Below, piece by piece: positions 9,079-17,064 of a stretch of DNA of 64,000 nt. Position numbers and translations under genes: made by a program. Origin of the DNA: Sandaracinus sp964481145 (GTDB lineage Bacteria; Myxococcota_A; Polyangia; Polyangiales; Sandaracinaceae); the NCBI GenBank assembly GCA_964481145.1, contig CAYZTA010000028.1:5788-69787 (forward strand), in the 5' to 3' direction. The notes under the pieces are model-generated. The model saw only the letters and a program-made list of their open reading frames with translations. It did no database searches and was not told the origin of the DNA. Every line of letters begins with the position of its first letter. The stretch's first letter is position 1.

Positions 9079-10208
9079 AGCGCCCTCTCGAGATTGCATT
9101 CTTTGGTTCGAGTATCGTGTCGGCTTATTGGAATGGAGCCGCAACCTACTATCGTGGCATCGTCAAGGCCCTGGCGGCGCGAGGACACCGCATCACGTTC
9201 TACGAACCAGACGCGTACGATCGTCAAGCGCACCGCGATCTCGATTCCGATCCAGCGTGGTGCTCCGTGGTGATCTATTCGGGGACATCGAGTTACGAAG
9301 CGCTTCGAGTGCTCGAACAAGCCTCCCGCCGCGCGGATGTGCTCATCAAAGCGAGCGGCGTGGGCGTTCACGATACCCTCTTGGAGGCCGCTCTCGTCGA
9401 CATTCGAAGACCAGGTCAGCTCGCGATTTTTTGGGATGTCGATGCCGCAGCAACGTTGGATCGAATCGAAGACCATCCAGAAGATCCGTTTCGCCCTAGC
9501 ATCCCTCGATACGATGCCATCTTCACATACGGTGGAGGCGAGCCTGTCATACGTCGATATCTCGCACTCGGGGCACGCGCATGCGTGCCAGTCTATAATG
9601 CACTCGATCCCGAGACTCACTTTCCAAGCGGGTCAGATGACCGATTTCGTGCGGATTTGGGCTTGCTCGCCAATCGATTGCCCGACCGAGAACGACGCGT
9701 CGACGACTTTTTTCTCGAGCCTGCAAAAATGCTCTCGACAAAGCAGTTCGTGCTCGGCGGCAACGGCTGGGAGGATAAAAGCGTAAGCCCCAATGTGCGA
9801 AAGGTTGGGCACGTCTATACGACAGAGCACAACGCCTTCAATGCCTCATGTCTCGCCGTTCTGAACATCGCACGGGAAAGCATGGCTCATGTGGGATATT
9901 CACCGGCGACTCGGGTATTCGAAGCCGCAGGAGCGGCGACATGCTTGATCACCGATGCATGGGAAGGAATCGAACTCTTCCTCGAACCCGATCGAGAAGT
10001 TCTGATCGCGCGAAGCGGAGCCGAAGTGGCCGAGCACTTGCGCCAACTCGGCGTCGCGCGCGCGCGAGCCATTGGCGCCGCCGCCCGCAGACGAGTTCTG
10101 CACGAGCATACTTATTCGCGCCGTGCGGAACAGGTCGAATCGGCGCTTTTGCGGGGCAACATAGGGAGAGCTGTCCATGAGCCCGCATTGAACCAGGCTC
10201 TTCCATGA
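9075..10208 (+). CDS. CgeB-like glycosyltransferase, paralogue 2
   Basis: 377 residues. The N-terminus FFGSSIVSAYWNGAATYYRG matches the start motif of the CgeB-like neighbours. Later come IFWDVDAAATLDRI (equivalent to the YDIDTPITL segment of paralogues 3 and 4), TYGGGEPVIRRY and the donor-side motif SPATRVFEAAGAATCLITDAW. Family knowledge suggests a GT-B glycosyltransferase; Bacillus CgeB is a spore-crust glycosylation protein. Both ends are ATGA overlaps, so it is made in step with its neighbours. No deletion or missing segment is evident compared with the other copies. Confidence 0.82.
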   Translation: MKRPLEIAFFGSSIVSAYWNGAATYYRGIVKALAARGHRITFYEPDAYDRQAHRDLDSDPAWCSVVIYSGTSSYEALRVLEQASRRADVLIKASGVGVHDTLLEAALVDIRRPGQLAIFWDVDAAATLDRIEDHPEDPFRPSIPRYDAIFTYGGGEPVIRRYLALGARACVPVYNALDPETHFPSGSDDRFRADLGLLANRLPDRERRVDDFFLEPAKMLSTKQFVLGGNGWEDKSVSPNVRKVGHVYTTEHNAFNASCLAVLNIARESMAHVGYSPATRVFEAAGAATCLITDAWEGIELFLEPDREVLIARSGAEVAEHLRQLGVARARAIGAAARRRVLHEHTYSRRAEQVESALLRGNIGRAVHEPALNQALP

Positions 10209-11323
10209 GGACGTATGACTACGTTTTCCTCGGACTCTCGATCACGAGCTCTTGGGGAAATGGACATGCGACGACATATCGAGGGCTCATTCGTGAGCTC
10301 GCCGCGCGAGGTCATCGAATCCTATTTCTCGAACGAGATCTCGACTTCTATGCTGCCAACAGAGATTTGCCCGAGCCTTCCTATTGTACGACTCGCCTAT
10401 ATCGTTCGCTCGACGAGCTTCGTGATCGCCATACGCGCGATGTGCGTGATGCAGACCTCGTGATCCTCGGATCTTATGTGCCCGATGGGGTCGCGGTCGG
10501 ACGATGGACCGTCTCCACCGCACGAGGCGCAACGGCGTTTTACGACATCGACACTCCCATCACCCTCGCCAAGCTCGCACGAGGCGAGCATGACTACCTC
10601 TCGGACGCATTGATCCCGGCATTCGATCTCTATCTATCGTTCACGGGTGGACCCACACTTCGCATACTCGAGCGTCGACACAAGGCGCGTCGTGCTGTCG
10701 CACTTCACTGTTCGGTGGATCCCGAGCTTTATTTTCCGGAAGAAGTACCCCTTCAATGGGATCTCGGCTATCTCGGAACGTATAGCGAAGATCGACAACC
10801 TGCTCTCGAGCGGATGTTGATCGGACCAGCCCGGCGATGGCCACGAGGACGTTTCCATGTCGCGGGGCCTCAGTATCCAAAAGATCTGGCATGGCCGACC
10901 AACGTCGAGCGAGAAATCCATCTCTCACCTCGAGAACACAGGACATATTACCGTGCACAGAAATTCACATTGAATATTACGCGGCGCGACATGATCGCGG
11001 CGGGATGGTCTCCCAGCGTGCGCCTCTTCGAAGCTGCCGCATGCGCGGTGCCCATCATCAGCGACTCTTGGGATGGCCTCGATGCCTTGCTTTGCCCGGG
11101 AAAAGAAATCCTCATCGCGAAAAGCACTGAAGAAGTGCTCTCATACCTTCAAGGCTCGAACGAAGACGAACGACGTCGCGTGGGGGAAAGAGCACGCCGT
11201 CGCGTGCTTGGAGAGCACACCGCAGCGCATCGGGCCGAAACACTCGAACGGCTGACGACAGAACTTCGCGAGTCACGAACGCGAAATTCGGCAGGAACAC
11301 GAAACATGGTTCGCGCATCGTAA
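10205..11323 (+). CDS. CgeB-like glycosyltransferase, paralogue 3
   Basis: 372 residues. Key segments are LSITSSWGNGHATTYRG at the N-terminus, FYDIDTPITLAKL, SFTGGPTLRILE, LGTYSEDRQPALERM and SVRLFEAAACAVPIISDSW. It is clearly closest to the fourth paralogue at 14207, with which it shares nearly every one of these motifs. It starts in an ATGA overlap with the previous gene. A 33-base gap then separates it from the methyltransferase gene. A donor nucleotide sugar and a glycan acceptor are likely, but neither can be named. Confidence 0.83.
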   Translation: MRTYDYVFLGLSITSSWGNGHATTYRGLIRELAARGHRILFLERDLDFYAANRDLPEPSYCTTRLYRSLDELRDRHTRDVRDADLVILGSYVPDGVAVGRWTVSTARGATAFYDIDTPITLAKLARGEHDYLSDALIPAFDLYLSFTGGPTLRILERRHKARRAVALHCSVDPELYFPEEVPLQWDLGYLGTYSEDRQPALERMLIGPARRWPRGRFHVAGPQYPKDLAWPTNVEREIHLSPREHRTYYRAQKFTLNITRRDMIAAGWSPSVRLFEAAACAVPIISDSWDGLDALLCPGKEILIAKSTEEVLSYLQGSNEDERRRVGERARRRVLGEHTAAHRAETLERLTTELRESRTRNSAGTRNMVRAS

Positions 11324-11356
11324 TTACGAACATCACGTCGAAAAGAGAGCCCCGTC

Positions 11357-12133
11357 ATGAACCCCATGGAAGTGGAGCGCCGAGTGCGCGAACTCGCCCC
11401 TTGGTTTCACAATATCGTGATCGACGGTGTCGCCACGGCGCCCGATCATTTCCTCGGAGACTATCCCAGTCTCAAATGGAAATCGTTCGAAAGCGCGATT
11501 CCATCCGATCTACGAGGCATGAGTGTTCTCGATGTGGGATGCAATGCTGGCTTCTTCAGTTTCGAAATGAAGCGTCGAGGCGCGCGGCGGGTCGTTGGGA
11601 TCGATAGCGACGCACGGTATCTCTCTCAGGCCCGATTCGCTGCGACACGGCTCGGACTCGACATCGAGCTCCGCAAAATGAGCGTCTACGAAGTGGCGCT
11701 GCTCCGGGAAAAGTTCGATCTCGTCCTCTTCATGGGCGTGCTCTATCACCTGCGGCACCCACTTCTTGCGCTCGATCTTCTTCACGAGCACGTGGTCGGT
11801 GATTTGCTCCTGTTTCAGAGCCTGCAACGAGGCTCGGATCGCGTCAAAGACTGGCCCGACGATCATCCCTTTTCCGAGCGCGCGATCTTCGAAACATCCG
11901 AATATCCACGGTTGCATTTCGTAGAGTCGAAATACGCAGGAGATCACACGAACTGGTGGATTCCAAACCGCGCATGTGTGGAAGCCATGCTTCGAAGCAC
12001 GGGGTTCGAGATCGTCCTTCATCCGGAGGAGGAGGTGTATCTATGTCGGCGTGATCGCCGTGAACGTCAGAGTGGTGAATGGGAAGCACACAGGCTCATC
12101 GGCTCTCTGCTCGGGGGAGACGTCCATGATTGA
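11357..12133 (+). CDS. SAM-dependent methyltransferase (CmoB-like, TIGR04290-type)
   Basis: 258 residues. The SAM-binding motif I, VLDVGCNAGFFSFEMK, is at residues 57-72, with the acidic motif II residue in VVGIDSD. FMGVLYHLRHPLLALD is a signature shared with the tRNA mo5U34 carboxymethyltransferase CmoB. I recall a family (TIGR04290) with this layout in oligosaccharide gene clusters but could not check it. In this setting it more likely methylates a sugar, cyclitol or lipid than tRNA. The ATG at 11357 follows a 33-base gap, and a second ATG is three codons later. The gene ends eight bases inside the glycoside hydrolase gene. Confidence 0.85.
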   Translation: MNPMEVERRVRELAPWFHNIVIDGVATAPDHFLGDYPSLKWKSFESAIPSDLRGMSVLDVGCNAGFFSFEMKRRGARRVVGIDSDARYLSQARFAATRLGLDIELRKMSVYEVALLREKFDLVLFMGVLYHLRHPLLALDLLHEHVVGDLLLFQSLQRGSDRVKDWPDDHPFSERAIFETSEYPRLHFVESKYAGDHTNWWIPNRACVEAMLRSTGFEIVLHPEEEVYLCRRDRRERQSGEWEAHRLIGSLLGGDVHD

Positions 12134-13010
12134 CTCGGTCATGCTCTGGAATGAGCCGAACAACATGTCGCATTGGGATTTTCACATGGATCCCAACTGG
12201 ACTCAATTCGCACACATGGTCAAGTTGAGCGCGGATGCCATTCGCTCGGAGCGTCCTCGTTTACGTCAGGTGCTCGGGGGCATCTCTCCGATCGATCCCG
12301 AATTCGTTCGCAATATGGATCATCAGGGCGTCATCGATGTCATCGACGTCGTTGCCGTGCACGGCTTTCCTCTGGACTGGAATCATTGGCAGTTGAACGA
12401 CTGGCCACTCAAACTCGATGAGATCCACGCCGTGACGAACAAGCCGATTTGGGTTAGCGAAGTGGGTGTCTCCAGCTTCGGCGCCGAAGAGGTGCAAGAC
12501 TTTGGTCTTCGGCGCACCGCCGAACTACTTCGAGGTCAAGTCGAGAGGACGCATTGGTATAGCCTCTTCGACCTCCCTCGCGCATGGCCCGCGACGACCC
12601 GGCATCGCGAAGCCGAGGGGTCGAGTTATTATCGGCATTTCTATATGGGCCTCCTCCGCGAAGATGGAAGCCCCAAGATGGCATTGAAGCAGTTCGCAGA
12701 GCACACCCCTTCGCTCGGGATTTGCCAGTGGTTTCATTTCGAAGATCATCGGCTGGACGACGCCGTTCGTTGGCTCGAGAGATTGGGGGTCGTTCACCTT
12801 CGCACGGGCCTTTCCTGGGCGGACTCACATCGGCCAGGATGGGAACGCTGGTTCGATCGTCAAATGCATGCGCTCGAGCGATTCCAAGTGACAGTCACGC
12901 TTTGTTTCACGCCAGGCTCGCGCGGGCAGCGCGACGATCATACGAGTCCCCCCCAAGATCCCACCGAGTTCGCCGACTTCTGCGCACGAATGGTGCGACG
13001 GTACGGATGA
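12126..13010 (+). CDS. Glycoside hydrolase, clan A (GH39/beta-xylosidase-like), apparently circularly permuted
   Basis: 294 residues. The likely acid/base glutamate is E10 in LWNEPNN and the likely nucleophile is E112 in PIWVSEVG; their spacing of 102 fits strands 4 and 7 of a clan A barrel. In ordinary members about 150 residues precede WNEPN. Here that part appears at the C-terminus: a strand-1-like LGICQWFHFED, then LGVVHLRTGLSWADS, VTVTLCFTP and FADFCARMVRRYG, which normally runs straight into WNEPN. Strand order therefore reads 4-8 then 1-3. The ATG at 12126 overlaps the methyltransferase end by eight bases. No signal peptide is seen, so it is probably cytoplasmic, perhaps a trimming or transferring enzyme. 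Confidence 0.82.
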   Translation: MIDSVMLWNEPNNMSHWDFHMDPNWTQFAHMVKLSADAIRSERPRLRQVLGGISPIDPEFVRNMDHQGVIDVIDVVAVHGFPLDWNHWQLNDWPLKLDEIHAVTNKPIWVSEVGVSSFGAEEVQDFGLRRTAELLRGQVERTHWYSLFDLPRAWPATTRHREAEGSSYYRHFYMGLLREDGSPKMALKQFAEHTPSLGICQWFHFEDHRLDDAVRWLERLGVVHLRTGLSWADSHRPGWERWFDRQMHALERFQVTVTLCFTPGSRGQRDDHTSPPQDPTEFADFCARMVRRYG

Positions 13011-13020
13011 CCATCGACAT

Positions 13021-13992
13021 TCATCCCACGGCTTCGATCTCACGCACAGGAGCTTCGAGGGTGTCTCGAACCAAGCTCGCGACGTCGGGTCGAAGGCGAA
13101 TGCGCGGCAATTGCTCGAGCGCACGGGCGCTCATGCGTGCGAGCGTATACGCAACCTTTCTTCGCGTGTGCGGGATGCCGAAATAATCAATGAATCCAGG
13201 GCTGTTGAGGGAAAAGAAGCTGAGCGCATCGGCGTCGTTGATGAGGACCACCTCCCTCGAGTTCGAGACGGTCTCACTTCGTTCGACCAACGTCGCCACG
13301 CGATGCGCGCTCTCGTCGTCGAGCTTCGCGAGGTGCAAGAACGAGAACGTCAAGGACGCTCCACCTCTTGCGTGCGCCTCCTTATAGGCCCGATAGTCGA
13401 GTGCATGTTGCTCGATTCGCATATCGGCCTCGCTGCTCAACCGTTCAACGTCGTGGAGAAGCGCCGCGAGCTGACATATCGCGCTCGCATGTGGATCGAG
13501 ACGAATCACCCACTGCCATGCATCGAGCGCATGATCGTAATCGGCTCGAACGAGGGGCTTCGAAAGATCGTGAAGCGCTCGATGCGCGCGAAGAACACGA
13601 TCAAAGAGAGGAGTCTGGCTCTCTAGATTTCGACGTTCGATTCGACGTTGAGCCCGGGACAACACCTCGTAGACGAAACGCGAAGCGTGACGGGCCGGCG
13701 CCTCGATGAGCAACGGCATTCCTTGATCGACTCGGGCGTCGAGCCTACGGTCGAATGACCAAAAATCAAACCGCGCGGACTGCCACTCTTCGTATCGAAC
13801 GTCAGGAGTCCGAGTTCCCCCATCATCCCATCGGTTCGACCTCGCCGAATGGATACGGACATGAACCGTCGGAAAGCTGCGCTGGAGTCGCCCGATGTCC
13901 ACTCCTCCGGAGCCTTCGACGCGGAGGTCGATCTCGCGAAGAGCATGAGACATAAGCGAAACAACCGGAGACCCAAGCGACGCCTTTTGCAT
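13021..13992 (-). CDS. HD-domain-like protein (DUF4202-like)
   Basis: 323 residues on the opposite strand to the glycan operon, ending 11 bases from the hydrolase stop. From about residue 150 the protein has a helical HD-type core: DYDHALDAWQWVIRLDP, AALLHDVERL (an HD pair), EQHALDYRAYKEAH and a later LINDADALSFFSLN with an acidic pair. This layout resembles DUF4202/HD-superfamily proteins, which are metal-dependent phosphohydrolase-like. The N-terminal 110 residues have no recognisable fold. The start could be 13992 or the ATG at 13953. Its function and its reason for interrupting the operon are unknown. Confidence 0.68.
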   Translation of the reverse strand: MQKASLGSPVVSLMSHALREIDLRVEGSGGVDIGRLQRSFPTVHVRIHSARSNRWDDGGTRTPDVRYEEWQSARFDFWSFDRRLDARVDQGMPLLIEAPARHASRFVYEVLSRAQRRIERRNLESQTPLFDRVLRAHRALHDLSKPLVRADYDHALDAWQWVIRLDPHASAICQLAALLHDVERLSSEADMRIEQHALDYRAYKEAHARGGASLTFSFLHLAKLDDESAHRVATLVERSETVSNSREVVLINDADALSFFSLNSPGFIDYFGIPHTRRKVAYTLARMSARALEQLPRIRLRPDVASLVRDTLEAPVREIEAVG

Positions 13993-14206
13993 GAAGGACG
14001 CGCCTCTCGCAACCCTCGTGCCGCAACGACGAATGATCGCGAACGCTGCGTTCTCGCGACCAAGTCCGCCATCGACTTGCTCGATTTCGCCTCATGTGTG
14101 GCATGCGCGTCGGCGCGTATGGAATGCGATTTCGGAGGCGTTGACGTAGGGCATGGATGGTGCGTAAGAAAATGGCAATGTCGCAATCGATCACGGAATC
14201 GTGTCC

Positions 14207-15298
14207 ATGAAATTCGTCGTGTTCGGACTTTCGGTATCGAGCGCCTGGGGAAATGGGCATGCAACGCTCTGGCGCGGTCTCATCGCCGCGCTGAATACGC
14301 TTGGTCACGAAGTGACCTTCTTCGAGAAGAACACGTCGTACTACGCTCAACATCGGGACATCTACGAGCTACCAGGCCGCGGCCGATTGTGCCTTCACGA
14401 AGGGTTGAGCTCGATCTCGAGCCGTGTTTCGGCAGAGCTCGCCGAAGCCGACGTGGCCATCGTGACCTCGTATTGTCCAGATGCTCAGCAAGCCTGTGAT
14501 CTCGTCTTGAATCAGTCACGCGCCCTTCGAGTTTTCTACGATCTCGATACACCGATCACCATTGAGTCTCTGCAAACAGGCGAACACGTGCCTTATTTGC
14601 CCGAAGGTGGGCTCTCCGAGTTCGATGTCGTATTGAGTTATACGGGCGGGCCTGCACTCGATGCGCTACGAAACATCCTCGGAGCCACGCGGGTATTTCC
14701 CCTTTACGGAAGTGTCGATCCATTGCGACACGCACCCGCGAAACCTCGATCCGATTGGCAGGCCACGTGTTCGTATCTCGGCACGTATGCACGCGATCGC
14801 CAACATGCGCTCGAACGACTCTTTCTCGAACCCGCGCGCCTCCGTCCTTCGAAGAAGTTCATTCTCGGAGGCTCGCTCTATCCCGAAGATTTCGGATGGG
14901 CGCCGAATATTTGGTATGCGGCACATGTGAGTCCCTTCGATCACGCTGCGTTTTACGCGAGCTCTCCGCTGACTGTCAGCGTCACTCGTGGCCCCATGGC
15001 GAGCATGGGCTTCTGTCCGTCAGGCCGGCTCTTCGAGGCCGCTGCATGCGGAACACCTGTCTTGAGCGACGTTTGGAACGGTCTCCGTGATTTCTTCGAG
15101 CCAGGGTCCGAGATCCTCGTGGCTCGAACGACCGAGGAGGCGCTCGATGCAATCGAGCTCTCACGTGAAGAGCTCGCGCGGATCGGTCGCCGAGCACGAG
15201 AGCGAGTCCTCGACGAGCACACCGCAACACACCGTGCCCGGGAGCTCATTTCTTATCTCGAAGCGAGGACTCACTTCGAAACGAGGGAGAGTGTATGA
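14207..15298 (+). CDS. CgeB-like glycosyltransferase, paralogue 4
   Basis: 363 residues from the ATG at 14207; a GTG two codons upstream is also possible. It shares with paralogue 3 the motifs LSVSSAWGNGHATLWRG, FYDLDTPITIESL, SYTGGPALDAL, LGTYARDRQHALERL and GRLFEAAACGTPVLSDVW. It is therefore a recent duplicate or a close functional partner. It is preceded by a 214-base divergent gap with the HD-like gene, which should hold its promoter. It ends in an ATGA overlap with the nucleotidyltransferase gene, so these two form a second transcription unit of the same locus. Confidence 0.84.
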   Translation: MKFVVFGLSVSSAWGNGHATLWRGLIAALNTLGHEVTFFEKNTSYYAQHRDIYELPGRGRLCLHEGLSSISSRVSAELAEADVAIVTSYCPDAQQACDLVLNQSRALRVFYDLDTPITIESLQTGEHVPYLPEGGLSEFDVVLSYTGGPALDALRNILGATRVFPLYGSVDPLRHAPAKPRSDWQATCSYLGTYARDRQHALERLFLEPARLRPSKKFILGGSLYPEDFGWAPNIWYAAHVSPFDHAAFYASSPLTVSVTRGPMASMGFCPSGRLFEAAACGTPVLSDVWNGLRDFFEPGSEILVARTTEEALDAIELSREELARIGRRARERVLDEHTATHRARELISYLEARTHFETRESV

Positions 15299-16071
15299 CT
15301 TGGGGAATCATACCCGCTGCTGGCATTGGAAGTCGGATTCAGCCATTGGCATTCTCCAAAGAGCTTTTGCCGGTGGGCAGTCGTCTCGAGCATGGAGTCG
15401 AACGACCTCGCGCTGTGAGTGAATATCTCGTCGAACGGATGGTCTTGGGAGGCGCCACACGAATTTGTTTCGTCATTTCTCCAGGAAAGAGCGATATCGT
15501 CGAATATTATGGGGGTGGCGTCGATGACAATGTGCATCTCGTCTATGCGGTGCAGGCTGAACCACGTGGACTATGCGACGCCATTTTTCGAGCACTACCT
15601 TTTATCTCGCGCGAAGAGTCCGTCATCGTAGGGTTGCCCGACACCATCTGGTTTCCAGAGGAGGCGCTTCGCGATGTGCCCGATGACGAGCTCTCTTTTC
15701 TCTGCTTTCCCGTCGATGAGCCATGGCATTTCGATGCTGTCGTCAGTGGCGATGACGGGCGCGTGAAAGAGATTCAAGTCAAGTGCATGGACGCCAAAAC
15801 CCACTGGATTTGGGGCGCCTTCAAAATGCCAGGGCGTATGTTTCATGAACTTTACGAGTTGTGGCAGAGGCCCAATCGCCGAGATCTCTACGTGGGCACG
15901 TTGGTGAATGCGTGGTTGTCAGAAGGCGGCTGTGCGCGCGCATTTCACACAGGCGCGGGTTACGTCGATGTGGGGACGTTGCACGGATACCGTGACGCCA
16001 TGCGGCTCCTCGAAGGCGGGGCGCGCGAAGGGATTCCAAAACCCTATGCTGCGATATCGCGACGCACGTAG
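15295..16071 (+). CDS. Sugar-1-phosphate nucleotidyltransferase (RfbA/GalU-like)
   Basis: 258 residues, PF00483-type fold. The N-terminus has the nucleotide-binding PAAGIGSRIQP followed by KELLPVG, and GLPDTIWFPEE carries the metal-binding Asp. The C-terminus has HTGAGYVDVGTLHGYRDAM. The expected reaction is NTP plus sugar 1-phosphate giving NDP-sugar plus pyrophosphate, feeding donors to the neighbouring glycosyltransferases. The base and sugar cannot be read from the sequence. Its start overlaps the preceding CgeB-like gene (ATGA). Confidence 0.87.
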   Translation: MTWGIIPAAGIGSRIQPLAFSKELLPVGSRLEHGVERPRAVSEYLVERMVLGGATRICFVISPGKSDIVEYYGGGVDDNVHLVYAVQAEPRGLCDAIFRALPFISREESVIVGLPDTIWFPEEALRDVPDDELSFLCFPVDEPWHFDAVVSGDDGRVKEIQVKCMDAKTHWIWGAFKMPGRMFHELYELWQRPNRRDLYVGTLVNAWLSEGGCARAFHTGAGYVDVGTLHGYRDAMRLLEGGAREGIPKPYAAISRRT

Positions 16072-16122
16072 GGCGTGTCCGCATATTCCGCGATCCTGGT
16101 GATGCCGCACATCGCTCGATAT

Positions 16123-16941
16123 TCACATCCAACGTCCAATCACCTCAGCGATACCGCCTCCCTCTTTGCGCGTGGCGTGGAGGACCTCTCCGGCATGTCG
16201 CTTCACGTCTTGCGGTGCATGCCCCATACAAAAAGAGCGGCCCGCCCACGCGAATGCGCAGATATCGTTGTACCAGTCGCCGATATAGGCGACGTCCGTG
16301 CGGCGAATCCCGAGCCGCGCCGCGAGGGCCGAAAGCCCAGTGCTTTTGTTGCATCCTCGAGCTTGCACGCGCACTCCCCACACATCGTCACTCCCCATCG
16401 GGAACGCCACCGCCCCTGCGGATGGAGGCAACGATTCTCCGAGTGAATCGAGCGCTTCTCTGGCGGCGTCCCGCGCACCGATGCCAAGCACGATCGCGAC
16501 GTCGCGAAGTTCGGGCCAGGCGGGCTCATCGGGGGCATGCAAGCGAAGCTCGGGCGACCACGAGACGACCCATGGCGCGAGCGATTCGGCTCCCCGCCGC
16601 GCATGAATCGCCTCGTGCGTCAAAACGAAAGGCGTGAGCTTTCGCCCCGAAAGAACTGAGAGCGCGGCGCGCGTGGCCTTTCCGGGAAGGCTCTTTCGCG
16701 CAATGAGTTCTCCCGTCGCGGGCTGCACGATCTGCGCACCATCCGCGCACACGATCAACGTCTCGATTCCCACTTCGCGCGCCGTGGGCAGCGCCCCCGA
16801 GGCAATCCTCCCTGTCACGATCGTCACGTGAACTCCCGATGCACGCGCGGCGCGAATGGCAGCGAGATCCGTGGGTGAGACCGTTCTGTCTTCTTTCAGA
16901 AGCGTTCCATCGAGATCGATCGCAAGCAATCGATGACTCAT
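16123..16941 (-). CDS. HAD-superfamily hydrolase (Cof/IIB type)
   Basis: 272 residues from the ATG at 16941. Motif I is LLAIDLDGTLLKED, with the nucleophile and acid/base Asp pair. Motif II is TIVTGR. The last motif is YIGDWYNDICAFAWAG, with the GDxxND metal site. A cap region lies between motifs II and III, as in the IIB subgroup, whose members remove phosphate from sugar phosphates and similar small molecules. It is divergent from the phosphoribosyltransferase-like gene and convergent with the nucleotidyltransferase gene. It probably belongs to the same locus as a sugar- or cyclitol-phosphate phosphatase. Upstream in-frame extension to 17256 would run through the divergent gene and is not accepted. 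Confidence 0.85.
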   Translation of the reverse strand: MSHRLLAIDLDGTLLKEDRTVSPTDLAAIRAARASGVHVTIVTGRIASGALPTAREVGIETLIVCADGAQIVQPATGELIARKSLPGKATRAALSVLSGRKLTPFVLTHEAIHARRGAESLAPWVVSWSPELRLHAPDEPAWPELRDVAIVLGIGARDAAREALDSLGESLPPSAGAVAFPMGSDDVWGVRVQARGCNKSTGLSALAARLGIRRTDVAYIGDWYNDICAFAWAGRSFCMGHAPQDVKRHAGEVLHATRKEGGGIAEVIGRWM

Positions 16942-17064
16942 ACCGTTCTGGTTCACTGGCTCCCTCACGGTCATTTGCGAGGAGCTGCCCTCATAGAGAG
17001 TTGTGTCGTTCCCGCGCCTCGTCGCGCAAAGAAGCCAGACATAGACTTCATGAAACGAGGATTC

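Noticed and set aside
16933..17064. Extended N-terminus of the PRTase-like protein overlapping the HAD gene start
   Set aside because: The ATG at 17065 has a better ribosome site and the extra residues show no conserved pattern; it stays an alternative.
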